DNA of 64,000 bases from Engraulis encrasicolus (taxonomy: Eukaryota; Chordata; Actinopteri; Clupeiformes; Engraulidae): assembly GCF_034702125.1 (NCBI RefSeq), contig NC_085873.1, positions 42,988,348 through 43,052,347 of the forward strand, read 5' to 3'. Under the pieces are notes generated by a model. It did not search any database. It saw nothing but the letters and a program-made list of their open reading frames with translations, and had not been told where the DNA came from. Numbering within the stretch: position 1 is the first letter of the stretch; the number at the start of each line of letters is the position of its first letter. Shown one piece after another: positions 45,550-58,362 of this stretch. Position numbers and translations under genes: made by a program.

Positions 45550-46200
45550 AGGCCACACCAATTTAATTTGTTGGTTCTCGGATTCGCCTCTTGTATTTTG
45601 TAACAAAATGGAAAAAAAAAAATCAGTTTCAATACCCCAAAAAATGAAGACTGCATGTTTTCATGAACGGGGAGGTGTCTCTTTAGTAGTTGGAGGTCAT
45701 GTGACGTAGAGAACCAATAAAACCACTCCTTTCAACATGCCGATTACGACTAGCGAATCAGGAAACGTGTTACATTCAAACATTTACAGACAAACATGCA
45801 ATGGCAAGTTGAAGCCCCTGTGGGCTAGCAGTAGCAGCGGTGAAACACAGTATTGCTCTTAGTGGAATTAGTGGAGTGGGATAGCAGTTTTAAAAAAGAA
45901 AAACAACAACTATTCAACTGTTGAATCATCTCAGTTTATTCAAACCAGATTAATATAATAATTGCCCTGTGAGCTAATTTTGTGCCTGGTCTATTTGGCT
46001 GCCTTAATTCCCTTCTACACTGTCCTTCTCCATGTCCAGGTGTTTGCCTGTCTTGCACCTTCCTTTGGAGGTCCATGTGAGGCTGATATACAGGTGGTAT
46101 AACCATACGACTATTTTTTTTTTTATTTTTTTTTTCGCCCTCTCGCTTCAACTTTTTCCTGAAAAAATCCGAGAACCAACAAATTAAATTGGTGTGGCCT
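45550..46200. mobile_element. DNA element with 35-bp perfect TIRs
   Basis: Ends AGGCCACACCAATTTAATTT (continuing through GTTGGTTCTCGGATT) and the exact inverse at 46166-46200. 651 bp. No coding sequence. The target duplication is not obvious, so the superfamily remains open. Confidence 0.82.
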
Positions 46201-47629
46201 TAGTATTCATATTCTTCTTTTCATTTCAATTCTACTATTGTAATACAAGTCTGTCACAAGTAGCCGGCCAATAGGCTACTGTTAAAGCAAATGTTGTTTC
46301 AGCAGTGAGCACACTCCAAATAGCGCATGGCCCATGGCGCACGAAGTGCAGTGCAGTCAGGGGGATCAGAAAACAACACAGCGCATCTTGTCATTCTTTC
46401 TCTATCTGTGTGAATTGGGCCATCGTTTTGTGTTTTTGTTAAATACATGTGAAAAGCAATTTGACTTGGCCTTAATGTGACTGCGTGCGTGGCTACGAGG
46501 CAAAGACTCTCGGATGCCAGAGCCCCACAAGCGCGCCCAACAGCACGCGTGGATCGGCCACTTTACGAACACACACAGAGGTTGCATAAACAGTTGCGCA
46601 GAGGAATAGGCACCTGCGTTTAATGTAGGCCTATCTTACTGAGGGAATCGAAATCTTGTCACACTGAAAATGCCTTCGCGCTTACCATTCACCGCCCATT
46701 GCTCTTCATTGATGGTGATGTGTAGACCGACATTTGGTTATTGCATTTAATGGGGGTGGATTTTGGGGATATGATTGTGTTAACAGGTCTTTTCCGACGT
46801 TGAAGGACTTTGAATGTGCCATGTTTACAGACATTAACGGCCCCTTCCATAGGGCCCTTCCTGCGGGTCTTTATGTACAACGGCAATAATGGCAGTTCCA
46901 CCTGCTTACGTTGCGCGTAAAGACGCGTGCAGACTGGAAAATTAAAGAAACATTCTGATATGTTTTATTAATTCTCAAGCGTAATTTCAGTTATCATTTC
47001 AAGCAGCATTTAACTGCAATCTGCCTGGCCATGACCTGTTGAAAGTGATGCGTTGCCCATGAGCGTGAGATTGACTTCGCTTGCCGTTCTGGAAAAAAGA
47101 TGTGATGGGTGATTATTATATATTCACCGGGGATTGAACTCACGCCTCCGATAAGGAAACGGCAAACGTGTATGAAATTCCGACATTCTAACCACTCACC
47201 CACCAACCGTGCTTCCATATTAGTGGTAGGCTATAGCCTACAATATTAAACATTATATGCAAAACCTACAAATAATACATGGTGGATTGTAATGTCGCAT
47301 TTGGTAACTGCGGTGGAAGAGGGGTGAAGTCGGGGACATGATTGTGTTGACAAAGATTTGTGGACTTTGATAGATGTATAGCCTGAATTTGACAGGCACT
47401 GTGTGGTACAGCGTCAATGCTTTACGACAAATGCACCCGAGCTGAGGCGAGGCACACGCGTCTGAACTTACTTGGTTGGAATTTCATCGGACTTACTTCG
47501 TACCTACATCGGACTTTGTTGGTTTGAGGCTTTCGAGAAATCATCGTTGTTGGTTAGTTGTTGTGTCGGACTTCGTTCGTACTTACTTGGTCCGAAGGCT
47601 AATTTTGGTCGGATTCGAGAAATCCACCC
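46201..47629 (-). repeat. No gene; tRNA-derived fragment at 47128-47217
   Basis: On the minus strand, about 47217-47128 reads GGTTGGTGGGTGAGTGGTTA (A-box-like), then AGGCGTGAGTTCAATCCCCG (B box), spaced as in a tRNA or tRNA-derived SINE. The arms do not fold into a convincing intact tRNA by eye. The rest is unassigned. Confidence 0.45.
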
Positions 47630-48380
47630 CTGGACAATCAGCATAATGCAGTTTATTATAACAGAGCAGGAGGACCTGCTCCATGTGGCTGTCTGTCATC
47701 CTGTTCCTCGATGGAGTTAAACATTTTCCCTCCTAAACTAAACAGCCGCTCCACTGGAGCACTTGATGGTAACGTTGTGTTGTACTTAATAAAAAGTTGT
47801 TTAATTATGGGCAATGCCTTAAGTGATGTAATGCTGTTATATGAATCCTCCAAGTACTTCCTGACTTCATCATAAGCTTTACAGTCAAATGTACTACGTG
47901 TCATTCCCAAACACAAAAAAAACTCATCGGAGCCATTAGATCTGGCAGATCTGTCATCATTTGTCATTTCAACTGGACCCTGTCGTTGTTGTTGTTGTTC
48001 TAGTATTTCATCTCTTTTGTCAGAGCTGAGCCAACATAAACGGAACTTAGGCAATGTTGTAGTTGCCAGTTGTGCTTCATGACAGGCTAACACTGATGCA
48101 AACCTCTCATCTACAGTGTCAATGATGGTGTTGATAATGTGTCCAGTGTAAATGACATGAGGAAACTTCTCAGACAGCTTTGCTTTCAGGCTCAGTAAAG
48201 TAGGGACAACAAATCCTAAGAAACATTTGTTCTCACCCTGGAGAATGTCAATTGCTGACGCTAAAGGCTGCAGAGCCTCAGAGTATTCTTTGAGGAATGC
48301 AGCCTCTTGTGGGTGGAACATTGGTGTATCGAGCTTTTCACAAATGGCCCTTAGCTGTTCTTCTGAAAGCTGAAAGCTGT
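47630..48380 (-). pseudogene. Truncated hAT transposase C-terminal half
   Basis: On the minus strand the frame reads HSFQLSEEQLRAICEKLDTP, MFHPQEAAFLKEYSEALQPL, LQGENKCFLGFVVPTLLSLK, then the hAT dimerisation block LPIIKQLFIKYNTTLPSSAP followed by VERLFSLGGKMF. A frameshift near 47715 moves the expected end (SRNRMTDSHMEQVLLL) into another frame. The N-terminal BED finger and first catalytic acids are absent: similarity stops at about 48380, where a GC-rich segment with GCGTCCGTCCG inverted repeats begins. It is therefore an inactive copy from a hAT lineage different from the one at 24.5 kb. Confidence 0.78.
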
Positions 48381-49077
48381 GCCTCTGCGTCCGTCCGTCT
48401 TCTGTCTGTGCGAGTCCACGCCCCCCTCGCAGAGGCTCTGCGCCCGTCGTCGAGCGTCTCGAAAAAATTGTAACTATCCGTCGGACGGACGCGGAGCACG
48501 CAGACAAAAAGGCGCTATGATTGGTCGTCTAGCCACTTCCTTGTTCTGTTCATGTGGCAGCGCAATGCCAGTAGTTTGCGAGAGCAGAGCTGTATTCTGT
48601 TAAAAACTATATTAATGCCTTGTGCGTAAATGTGTGTAAATACACAAAGCTACAAGCTAAGTAACAAACAATGCATCAGTTGAACACTTGTGGCACAATG
48701 GCTGTGCTTTTACTACCGTAGCTTCCTCCACCGAATGTAAACGCACATCGGCAGAATCAACTTGTCTTTACATGCTTGCATTTTCTGCTCGTGAAAACAG
48801 ACTGGGTATGTCAAATAATGAAACCAGTGCATTGCCTTTGTAATTTGTGTGGAAATACCTAGCTAACCGGGGTAGAAAGCAACACTGCTTAATAATGGCC
48901 GCAGTGCTTACAATGCAGTGAAAGTAATCGTGCAATTTCAAATGTGTCTCGCGACGAGACCTTGGACCTCGCAGAACTCACAGATGCATGAAGACAATGT
49001 TGGTTCGTGGCCACTCCCACGCAACTTTTGACGAGTGCAGTTGCAGAAGTCTAATCTGACCTTAAGGCACACACACA
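48381..49077. other. No gene; short GC-rich inverted repeat
   Basis: About 48379-48499 has ends GTGCCTCTGCGTCCGTCCG and CGGACGGACGCGGAGCAC, an imperfect inverted repeat that may be a small insertion truncating the hAT gene. Nothing else is supported. Confidence 0.4.
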
Positions 49078-51201
49078 CAGGGATTAAAGTTCTCCGGCAT
49101 ATACCGGATTTCCGGCTTTTAGCGATTGCCCGTGGGTTAATTTGTTTTTTAAATACTCGGAAATAAATTGACGGTAAATAAATAAAGACAACCGTAATCC
49201 CTCCTGCGTTTGTCAGCCAATGGTAGCAAAGGAGCTCACTAAAACTAACATTGTTAACCAATCAGAAGAAGAAGGGGGCAGGTCTTAGGAAAGCGTGCTA
49301 CTTCACTATCTCGCTCGAGTCGGACCACCACAGAGCCGGCGGTCTACGAGCAGCAGTCGCCGACTTGCCGTTCTCATGCCGCGGTCACAGAGCAGTGTCA
49401 ACAACTCGCTCTACATGGCAAGGCACCTTGCACCGTTTATTGCTCTATGAGCAGAAATATGTGTTAAGATTACTAAACTGCATGCTATGGATTGGTGATG
49501 CCGCTGTCGTCAAAAACATAAATGGAACTGGACTGTGTGTGTGGACATAGCCTACAGAATGTCGATAAGCATTCAGTGTTGTTGATAGAGCTTCTCTGCT
49601 CAGTGCTAATAATTAGCTCTCCACAACACGCAAGGTTCTGTTTTTTCCACAGACGTTCGATCCCTCTGTGTCTTTTCATAATTTCTGAACCCAACTTAGA
49701 ACTTAACACAGAGCTGTCACAGCATCTCCCGGAGTGTGGAGCGGTCGAGCGGACCGTTTATCTGTGTCTCATCTCCTAATGTCAACCACTGCCTGTGCAT
49801 TATGCTACCGGTAGTTCCATTCAAAATAATGGCTGGATAGCGTGATTCATGAATCAATCACCAGATTACTTTCTGGGGTTGTTGGAAGAGGTTGTAGGAA
49901 GATGTGCTTCAGTCTACAACTACTTGTGAGAACACCAACAGTAAGAGAATAATTTGTTATTAGTTAGAATTTAACAAAAAAGCTTAGTTTCACTTCAGCA
50001 TGTTGCAGATGCCACACTCATGCTGAGTTTTGTTAGCGCGCTAACTACCGAACTTTTATGCTAATGTTTTAGCTAAGAGGAGTCGGGTTACTTATAATAA
50101 ACACCACCTACATATTAACTGATATTATCTCCGATGGAAAAATCAATGCAAAAGTATTGACATTGGCGCTGTGTTCAACTTAAAAGTGACTCAAATAGCG
50201 CCTAGCAAGATGGCAGTCTGCATGCAGACAGCAGCAAGTTTCATCCCACTAGCTGTATACAGGTTTGGTTGTTGGGTGTATAATTCCTGTCATTGGCACG
50301 TTTTTAGTCTACATTCATCTCAAGTTGCCGTTTTCATGATGATTGTGAGATCGTTAAATAATATGTCACATAGGCCTAATGGCTTGTTGATGGCTTTTAA
50401 CAATCTGTTAATGGGCTTTAGTTTTCAGTGGAATTCTAGTCATTGATTGGAGGCTAAAAATGAACAACTTGAGCTTGATGATGAAGCAAGGCAGTCTTTT
50501 TTCTGAGAATAGCCCAATAGGAGAGTAGCCAAAATATTTACAGGGCAGGCACTACAAATTCTGACCTAGAGCTAGCTCTATCCAAGGCTCTATTCAGACT
50601 GACTGTACAGCTGAGAAACCTAGAACCCATCTATCTACAGACACAGACTAAGCTTAGTCCATAGTAGCCACCAAAACGACATTAATGAATTAAGTTGATT
50701 TGCATTTGCAATTCGTTAAAACTAAAGGTATTTTGCATTATTATTCAGCCATGTCAAGGCATTTGCATATTCTTTTATTTTAAGGCAGGATTAAACACTT
50801 AGGCCTAAGTAACCAAAGATTATGCTTTTACGTCTGTTATGTATCTAACATGTCATGGTATTTCAATCTTTGTTGGTCATATTCTGCTACACATACTTTT
50901 CTCATGCTTTTGTGATGAAATGGCCTATGTAACTACAATATTATGCATAATAAGTATGTAATTATGTAATAATGATTATCGCTACACCCTTTTGGTCTCC
51001 TTGGTAGGCCCTATTCGAGTTGCAAAAGTCATTTTGACCCTGACATGGCACCCACATCAGAATAAGATAAATAAGACAAACATAAGTGTAAATACTAAGC
51101 TTAAAAAGCAATGAAATTCTCGTTTCACCGTGTATCGAATAGGGTCGCGTGGACGCACCAAAAAGTTCAGGCTCAGGATTTTTTTTTTACTTTAATCCCT
51201 G
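49078..51201. mobile_element. Element with CAGGGATTAAAGT ends (copy B)
   Basis: Left CAGGGATTAAAGTTCTCCG, right ACTTTAATCCCTG. Flanked by CACACA on both sides, though within a CA tract, so the duplication length is ambiguous. It shares both ends and the GTTCAG...TTTTTT right border with copy A at 17260-20208. 2.1 kb, non-coding as far as I can see. Confidence 0.7.
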
Positions 51202-51214
51202 CACACACACACAC

Positions 51215-51350
51215 ATTTTTGTGATTGAATGTAATCTTGTTGTCAAGTTTTTGGTGCTTGTTACAAATAATTTGTTGGATACAAAGGGATTTGAACCTGC
51301 AATCTCAGTGTTGGCAGACCAACTCTTTAACCACTCGGCCAAAGATGGGG
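51215..51350 (-). repeat. tRNA-derived SINE (copy 1)
   Basis: In minus orientation it has TGGCCGAGTGGTTAAAGAGT (A box) and GATTGCAGGTTCAAATCC (B box), then a non-tRNA body. The body AATCTTGTTGTCAAG...GGTGCTTGTTACAAATAATT is shared with 58075-58215. This is a polymerase III-type head with a common body, hence a SINE. Confidence 0.72.
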
Positions 51351-52034
51351 CATAATGGACTGCCTCGGTGGGGGAAAGAAGGGGAAGAGAGGGGGGAAAG
51401 AGAGAAAAAAGAGGAAAAGAGAGAATTTATTTTCTCTTTACAACAGACTAATATGAGAGCTTATACGTCCATCTACTCAAGTTTTCAACTGTATTTTCTT
51501 TTTTAAAAATATATAAATAAATATATACATTTTTGTGCTGCATTGTATGACACTCTTGCCAGGATTTGCACCTGGATCTTCCACCCAACGGATGGCTGTG
51601 TTACTTACACCATAAGAGTTGCGTGAAAACAGCACCAAAAATGGAAATGAATGTATAATCGTGTAATTATTATTATATTATTATATATAGGTGTAGTATG
51701 CTTTATACTTACACAGAAATTATACAGTGTATCATTTAATATCCCACTGTCCACCTATCCCACTATCCAATATCCTCACCCAATTTACAGAACAAGGCAG
51801 TTGCATGAACTGACTCCTTCCAATCTATAATAGAGTCCCGAGGCAGGACAGGACAGTACAGTACAAGGACAGTACCAACGGCCCATCAGTTGAGTGTGGC
51901 CTGTTGTGTTGTTTTTCGCCGGGCCACACTGTGCACAAGTGTAATGGTAGCCATCGTTGACCTGCCGTTTCCGAGGAGGCTCACCCCTGCCACTCACACC
52001 TGAAGAGATTGAGCGAACCGCCGAGATGGAGTGG

Positions 52035-52088
<54 letters not shown>

Positions 52089-52256
52089 CGAGAGAGAGAG
52101 AGAGCTCATACTTTACAGAGCTCCCAAGTGGTTTACTGCTGTTATTTAATACAATTCGGTGAGAAATCGGGGTGGCATACATTTCTAAATTCACTTTCAG
52201 GGTTGCATCACAAGGTAACACTGAAGGAAACACACTGAAGGTAGTTGGCACTAAAC
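51351..52256. repeat. (GA)n microsatellite; no gene
   Basis: A GA-rich tract spans 52038-52104 with two interruptions. A tRNA-like B-box inverse (AGGATTTGCACCTGG) lies near 51560. No coding feature. Confidence 0.55.
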
Positions 52257-52685
52257 CAGGGGTCCCCAAACTTTTTTCTCTGGGGGCCACATTATCGTTC
52301 CTGACTGTGATCAGGGTCGAATCAATCATGTGGGCTTTAATACTAGGCCTCTGCCTGTTATAGCCATAATTTCTAGCACAAAATAGTTCATCATTACAAG
52401 TGATATGCAAAAGAAGTGAGCACTTCACATGTTTTTCTATTTGAAATACCACAGGTATTCCTTTTAATTTCTGATAACCATGTAAAAATAGCAAGGAAAG
52501 GTTAGAACAATTTGGTGATTTACAGTTTGAGTGATACAATAGAAATGGTAGGCCTGTTTATATTACAGTAAGATGAGAAACTATCAAGACAAGATAGGAT
52601 TGCTTCTTTGGGCCAGTTCAAATGGTGAGGAGCAGAGAGATGGCGGGCCGCATCCGGCCCCCGGGCCTTAGTTTGGGGACCCCTG
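52257..52685. mobile_element. hAT-type MITE with 8-bp TSD
   Basis: 429 bp. Perfect 15-bp ends CAGGGGTCCCCAAAC and GTTTGGGGACCCCTG and perfect 8-bp duplication CACTAAAC (52249-52256 and 52686-52693). The subterminal GGGGGCCACATTA and GGGCCGCATCCGGCCC blocks are typical of Charlie-like hAT non-autonomous elements. Confidence 0.92.
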
Positions 52686-52693
52686 CACTAAAC

Positions 52694-53328
52694 CATCCAG
52701 GTATGTTAGGCAATTGTTAAGTTAAATGTAGGTCTGGCATAGGTCATTACTATCATCCCAAACTATTTACAAGTAGAACTGGCGCCTGGGATTGTGTTGG
52801 TGTTGCTTACCTGAGCTGCAAAGACCGCGTGGGCTTCAGCGCTTACAGGTTAAATGCTGAGGACCCAGCTTATAGATAGTGATGGAGCCCAGAGTATGGC
52901 ATCATAGTGGCCAGTCTCGTGTCCTTAGCCTAACAGGAAATAGCAGGTATTGTCTCCAGTGTGGTCAGAGAGATGGTCAGAAGTGGCCATGCCTCCACAA
53001 CATCACGGTTGAAAGCTAGATGTTCTCTCTCTCTCAGCCTGTGACCCCTGCCTCCCTTGTGATGCGCCATTGCCATGACCAGCAAAATATACTGTATTTC
53101 AGTAACGTGCGGTCAACTTTATGGCTGGTGAGGCACTGACTTTTCCAATATCAGATTTTCAAATATATAATACTACAGCTACAGTATAAGTACATTTTTG
53201 TAAATTTACCAAATACGCCTACTGATAAGTTTCATATGTCATAGCTTTCTTAACATAAGGTAGGCCTACAAAATAAAACATGCTGCATTTCCGTAGAGAA
53301 AATGTTATTAACTTAGATCTCTCACACT
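52694..53328. other. No gene recognised
   Basis: Unassigned sequence. Confidence 0.4.
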
Positions 53329-54669
53329 AGGCCCGGGTCGGTACATGTATTCGTATCGAACCGACCTCGGTACGGGGGTCACGGAACGATACGCGCATTG
53401 CCACGGAGAATACATTCGGTACGCTATCAAAGTATTTATAGGCCTATGGGAGCGCAGCAGCTGTTTGTGGCGCGTGAGAGAAGAGTTCCGCGCAAGCAAG
53501 CACTTTGCGTCGGAGTTCTTTAATGTGACAAAAACACATGTAACCACTGCATCTGTGCACTCCCGATTGGTTTTGCCATCCAAAACCCGCCTTCAAATTT
53601 GCTACGCATAAGGTAGCCTACATTATGCATTCGGCGTCATGCGAGCATGAATGGGGAGACAGGGATTTAAAAACCCACCTGCGTAATGTCACTGAAGTAG
53701 CATTGAAGTAGTATAATTTTCAGTTTATCATCACCTTGTGCCATGTCGAGCAGTTTGTGTAGGCCCTACTGGTGTTTGACAGTTAAATAGTAGTTCAAAG
53801 TCTTTCTAAATCGATAGACTACGTTGCCGACAGTCTAATAACAGCGAATTAATCAGCTGCCGAGTGAACGCGACTACTTTCAAAACAAGCCTGCCAGCGC
53901 GATGGAAAACAAACAAAAACACGGTCTTACTGCTAATCAAGTTAGTCAGTTCAGCTGTATGTCGTTCCTTAATCGTGTGAAATAAATAGCAGTAGTCTTA
54001 CCTGACATTTAACAAGACACAGGGAAAGAATCCTCTGCCTGAAAAGTTTTAACTCCATTGTCGCGCGAGGGCATCCCCTTTGTCCTTGAAGATGCTCTCA
54101 AAGGTGTTGTGCTATATAAACTATTTTGACCGAAAAATCGAGCAGAACGAAGTGATAAGCTACTTTTTTATTTGGTTCGTCATTACAATGTAAATGTTAG
54201 CCGTGTTCCAAATGCAGGAATGTGCTCATAGCTGTGACAGAAAGGCTAGGTCCTTAAAGCTATGTAAAGACTGTCCTTGAAGATCTATATAAGACTACCA
54301 AAGAAGTAATTTGTCAAAACTACACTGACAGTGTTTCTGGCCTTTTCAAGATGTGGAAGGGAATTCTATATAATGATTGTTGTTTTAATAGCATTTAATA
54401 GGCTTTTGATTGTGTGTAATAATAATAATAATGATAATAATAATAATATCCCAATAATAATAATAGTAGTCTAAACTATTTAAAGCACCTTTCAATAAAA
54501 GATACCCAAGGATAATGCTTAATAACAATAATTATAATAATAATAAGGATTATTATTATTTAGGCCTTTTTTTTTTTTTTTTTACCCTGTACCGTACCGA
54601 AAATGTACCGTACCGTGGGGTCTGTACCGAGGTACGTACCGAACCGTGACTTTTCTGTACCGACCCAGG

Positions 54670-54671
<2 letters not shown>
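53329..54671. mobile_element. Element with GGTACCGA-rich inverted ends
   Basis: Left TAGGCCCGGGTCGGTAC and right GTACCGACCCAGGCC are inverse. Subterminal regions are full of GGTAC/GTACC and CCGAACC repeats (for example 53350-53390 and 54590-54660). 1.34 kb. No open transposase. An AAT/ATA-rich tract lies at about 54420-54555. Probably a non-autonomous hAT. The target duplication is obscured by the CA tract at its right side. Confidence 0.68.

Positions 54672-54722
<51 letters not shown>
54672..54722 (+). repeat. (CA)n microsatellite
   Basis: About 51 bp of pure CA immediately after the GGTACC-rich element. Confidence 0.95.
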
Positions 54723-54724
<2 letters not shown>

Positions 54725-54787
54725 ATTCAAACAGTGGTCTCACATAAACCACACAGCAGCAATGTGGACAAACAGAAGCATCACGGC

Positions 54788-55008
54788 AGAGAGAGCTGGA
54801 GAGCAGAGCAGAGGAGAGGAGAGTAGTGGAGTGGAGAGGAGAGGAGAGGAGAGTAGTGGAGAGGAGAGGAGAGGAGGAGAGGGGAGAGGAGAGGAGAGGA
54901 GAGGAGATGGGAAAAGAGAGGAGAGGAGAGGAGATGGGAAAAGAGAGGAGAGGAAAGGAAAGGAAAGGGAAGGAAATGAGAGGAGAGGAGAGGAGGAGAG
55001 TAGTGAAG
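54788..55008 (+). repeat. Purine-only GAGGA minisatellite
   Basis: About 220 bp of G/A on the plus strand built from GGAGA, GGAAAG and GTAGTGGAGA units. Similar in kind to 15507-15760. The long frames across it are not genes. Confidence 0.9.
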
Positions 55009-55390
55009 AGTGTAGCTCCTTCACAGATAATGAATGGGTGCCAATGGGGCTGTACCCTTCTCATAGAACTATCTACCCGTGTGATTTTTTCCCTGGAAAC
55101 AATGGAGTCGCGTTCGATAGATATGAGTAAGTGAAAGCATTTGCCGACACGTTTGCATCTTGTCAAGTGTTACATTCGTGAAAATGACCCTTATTTCAAC
55201 TATAGCAATGACATAACACGTGACAATCGACTTTACGGCACTACGCCATTTGTTTTGTAGTTTTAAGTCTGACTTCAGATGTCGATGTGTTTAAAGTTAT
55301 GTTAGGATTGTTGCGGACACCTGTTATTTATTGCATTTAAGGTGGTGGAAAAGCGGCATGTGTACATGAGGTAAAGGAAATTACTGCGCT

Positions 55391-56014
55391 GACGGCCCGT
55401 TCCCACTTTGACGGCCATTTGACGCTCATAAACGCGACGCACCTCCCTTTTTTGACTGAATGCTTCTTGTCGGAGCACATGCAGGGGCGTGACAGAGTAC
55501 ACTGAACAGGAATATCTCTTTCTGTCTTTCTACACGTGTATATCGATTAAGCAAGCTAACTAGCGATAGTAACATCAAAGTATACCCTTACCTGGACATG
55601 TGTTTACTTCACACATTTCATAGCACTCAGGTAGTTTTGAATGTCGTCAAAATGTACATAATCCTTTGAACATAAGCACAAAGACCTAGCACTTCATTGT
55701 TTCTTGTAGTGTTTGAATCTTACCTTAAAACGTATGATAAACCGTCATAAAACTATTTTTAAGCAGCAAAACATAGCCGTTGGTTTCATGGGAATTCCTC
55801 ATGTACTCGACAATCATTGGATAACGCTCCGCGTTGGCCGCGAGTAATTAGCATAAAGTAGAAACTCACTCAACTTTTTTGACGCGAGTCAACTGTCAAA
55901 GTAGCCGCGCCGCGTATCCCAGAAGCCTTTGCGAGGGCGTCGCCGCTTTCCATTGAAAATGAATTGAAGGCGTCGGCGTCAACGCGCTCGCCGGCAAAGT
56001 GGGAACAGGCCGTC
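55391..56014. mobile_element. Element with GACGGCCCGTTCCCACTTTG ends
   Basis: 624 bp. The left end GACGGCCCGTTCCCACTTTG is mirrored at the right by CAAAGTGGGAACAGGCCGTC (one mismatch). Subterminal GACGC and GCGTC blocks are also mirrored. No coding content. Target duplication unclear. Confidence 0.75.
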
Positions 56015-58074
56015 ATCCTTAAGAATTTGGGCACCTTCAATTAACATGTTGGACGGCGGTGGGGGGTTTTGAGGTGTGTGACCGTAGATGTCTCTGCTAG
56101 GATCAGTCAGAGTACGTCTCTCGTCAGCTCTGGTCGTGAATAGTCGCAAAGATTCCTCAGCCAGCAGGTATTAGCCGAATGCTAGCGTGTTGCAGGACAA
56201 AACTAACACGTCTTTGGGAGAACAAAGCCATGTCAGGAACCTTTAACTTCACTTCTAATACAACGTTCATGATAAGGTACAGAATGTGCACACATCTTTA
56301 CAAACCAGAGAACAGAACCGTCACAAATCCCTGCTGAGCCATTTAGCCCAATAGGCTCCCATTCATCTTTTACTTGGCTGCGTTCGCCAACGGGGCTATA
56401 ATGGGAGCCAATGAGAGACGCCTATCTCATAGCTTAGACAATTTCTGCTATGACGTAACTGGCCAGCAGGACTCAACGCCAGAAGGAGTCTGCGGCCAGG
56501 CTACTGCTGGCCTCACCACTGTATATTTCAGTGGGCGTTCAGAGTAAAGAAATGATAATCACACGTAGAAAATAGTAAAAAAAAATATCAGGAAATGAGG
56601 GCACACCATACATACTTCTATTAAATGTATAAAAACGTTTAATACAATATATTTAATAGGTTGCATTCACAGAACGAGCAAAATGGCGCATGCGCTCAAG
56701 CCTGTTAACGAGGGATTGCGCAATCCGGGGGTGAGGCAAATTCAGAGTTGCCCCAAATTCAGCGTATTCGGAGGAATTTGACATGAAATGGGCAAATATT
56801 ACGATTTTGGCCACAAAAATGACTGAAAACGAGTGAAACAGTTTAAACACTGCTTAAATGGTAGTTATGGTGCAGATGCTCGAAAACAATAGCTGTTATT
56901 GTAACTATTATTCACATTAACTGCATCTCATCATTCTTATCTGGAGCTGGTGAGGCCGTGCCTCCCCTGCCGTATTGGAGTGCACGTGCCTGCTGTATTT
57001 GTATTAGTGGACTGGAGAAAAACAGAAAACAAAAATATAGGCAGGCACTAATAACTCATAACATATAACATTAAACGTATTGCACACAAAACCCTGAAGT
57101 GGACTGGCAGCATTCCTTCCATTATGGGCTTACTGTTGTAAGTGCCCTGAGCATACCTAAGGCAGAGGCCATGGCAATAAGTGGTGGATTTCCCTGCTTT
57201 CATATTTGAAATTAGACCCAGCACAGTTACACCAAAAGATGGACACATGCTACAGCAGAACTGTAGCCTAAGCTACTATGTCAAATCAAGCCACTAATTG
57301 CCCACAATATGCCCAACCATCAAAATGTCTGCTTCATCATGTCGTTTTACTTCAGAATTAATCAGGCACTACAGATAAATTCTGTGTGAAAAATGTGATA
57401 CATTTTGTTTGCTTTCGTGTCGCAACTTCTTATGCCCTTCGTGACACATGCTCTGTTTCATTTTACGTTCGTCCAGCATTTTGAACAGTAAGAATAACAT
57501 AATCACGATGTTACTGTACTATCCCGATCACACTAACGTAAAGGGGATAGGCCTACATGTAACTATCATAAAGGATAGTTTATTATCAGCGTTTGTTTAC
57601 ATGACGGCTCCATGCATGGCTAACATAGGTTAGCGATAACTCTGCCTGTTAAATTCTCACGACAGAGTCAACAAATAGTCGGAATGAGAACGTACACTAA
57701 TGATTATAATGATAAAACCCCACTTACCACCGATTTTGGAACCAACCAAAAGCCCTGCGTTGATATATCCGATGTTTGCATTCTGTCATTGACAGAATCG
57801 CCAATTCAAAACAGCCGCCATGTGTACAGTCTTTGGGAAGGCGAGCTCACTTGGTGATTGGTTGCTCGGCGTGACGACGTCGTGGCATTTCATTGGCCGC
57901 TTTGCCCCATCTGTTCGAAACTGTTCGCAACACGTTTGAAAAGGTTCACATTTGTTCGGATTTGATTAGGACCAGTTAGCACTTTGTTCGGACCTCGTTC
58001 GGAAGTGTACCAAATGCGTTCGGAGGTGGTAGGAACTAGAGGGCAGGCCTGTCAACGCAAGGAACGGCCACAGT
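56015..58074. other. No gene recognised
   Basis: About 2 kb of AT-rich DNA without a supported feature. Confidence 0.4.
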
Positions 58075-58215
58075 AGTCATACATTTTGTGATTGAATGTA
58101 ATCTTGTTGTCAAGTTGTTGGTGCTTGTTACAAATAATTTGTTGGATACACTGGGATTTGAACCTGCAATCTCAGTATTAAAAGACGATCTTTTTAACCC
58201 CTAGGCCACAGCTGG
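58075..58215 (-). repeat. tRNA-derived SINE (copy 2)
   Basis: Shares the body with 51215-51350 (TTGTGATTGAATGTAATCTT and onward) and the B box GCAGGTTCAAATCCC on the minus strand. The A-box side is more diverged. A further B-box inverse lies near 58290. Confidence 0.68.
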
Positions 58216-58362
58216 CCACAGTAGTTTAGGAACTGTATGTGATCTTTTTGTCAATATGTTTGTTCTTTTGACAAATCATTTAGTGGTTTTACTGGGATTT
58301 GAACCTGCAATCACTGTATTCCAATACCAATATACTAATAAATGCTCTCATCTTTCCCCTAG

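Noticed and set aside
47128..47217. Functional tRNA gene
   Set aside because: A and B boxes are recognisable, but a proper cloverleaf with paired acceptor and anticodon stems could not be made by eye, so a tRNA-derived fossil is more likely.
54582..55166. 175-194 codon frames on both strands
   Set aside because: They cover CA and GAGGA simple repeats and a transposon end. Composition is repeat-derived.
55391..56014. CpG-island promoter
   Set aside because: The GC-rich sequence is explained by the inverted ends of a transposable element, and no gene starts nearby.
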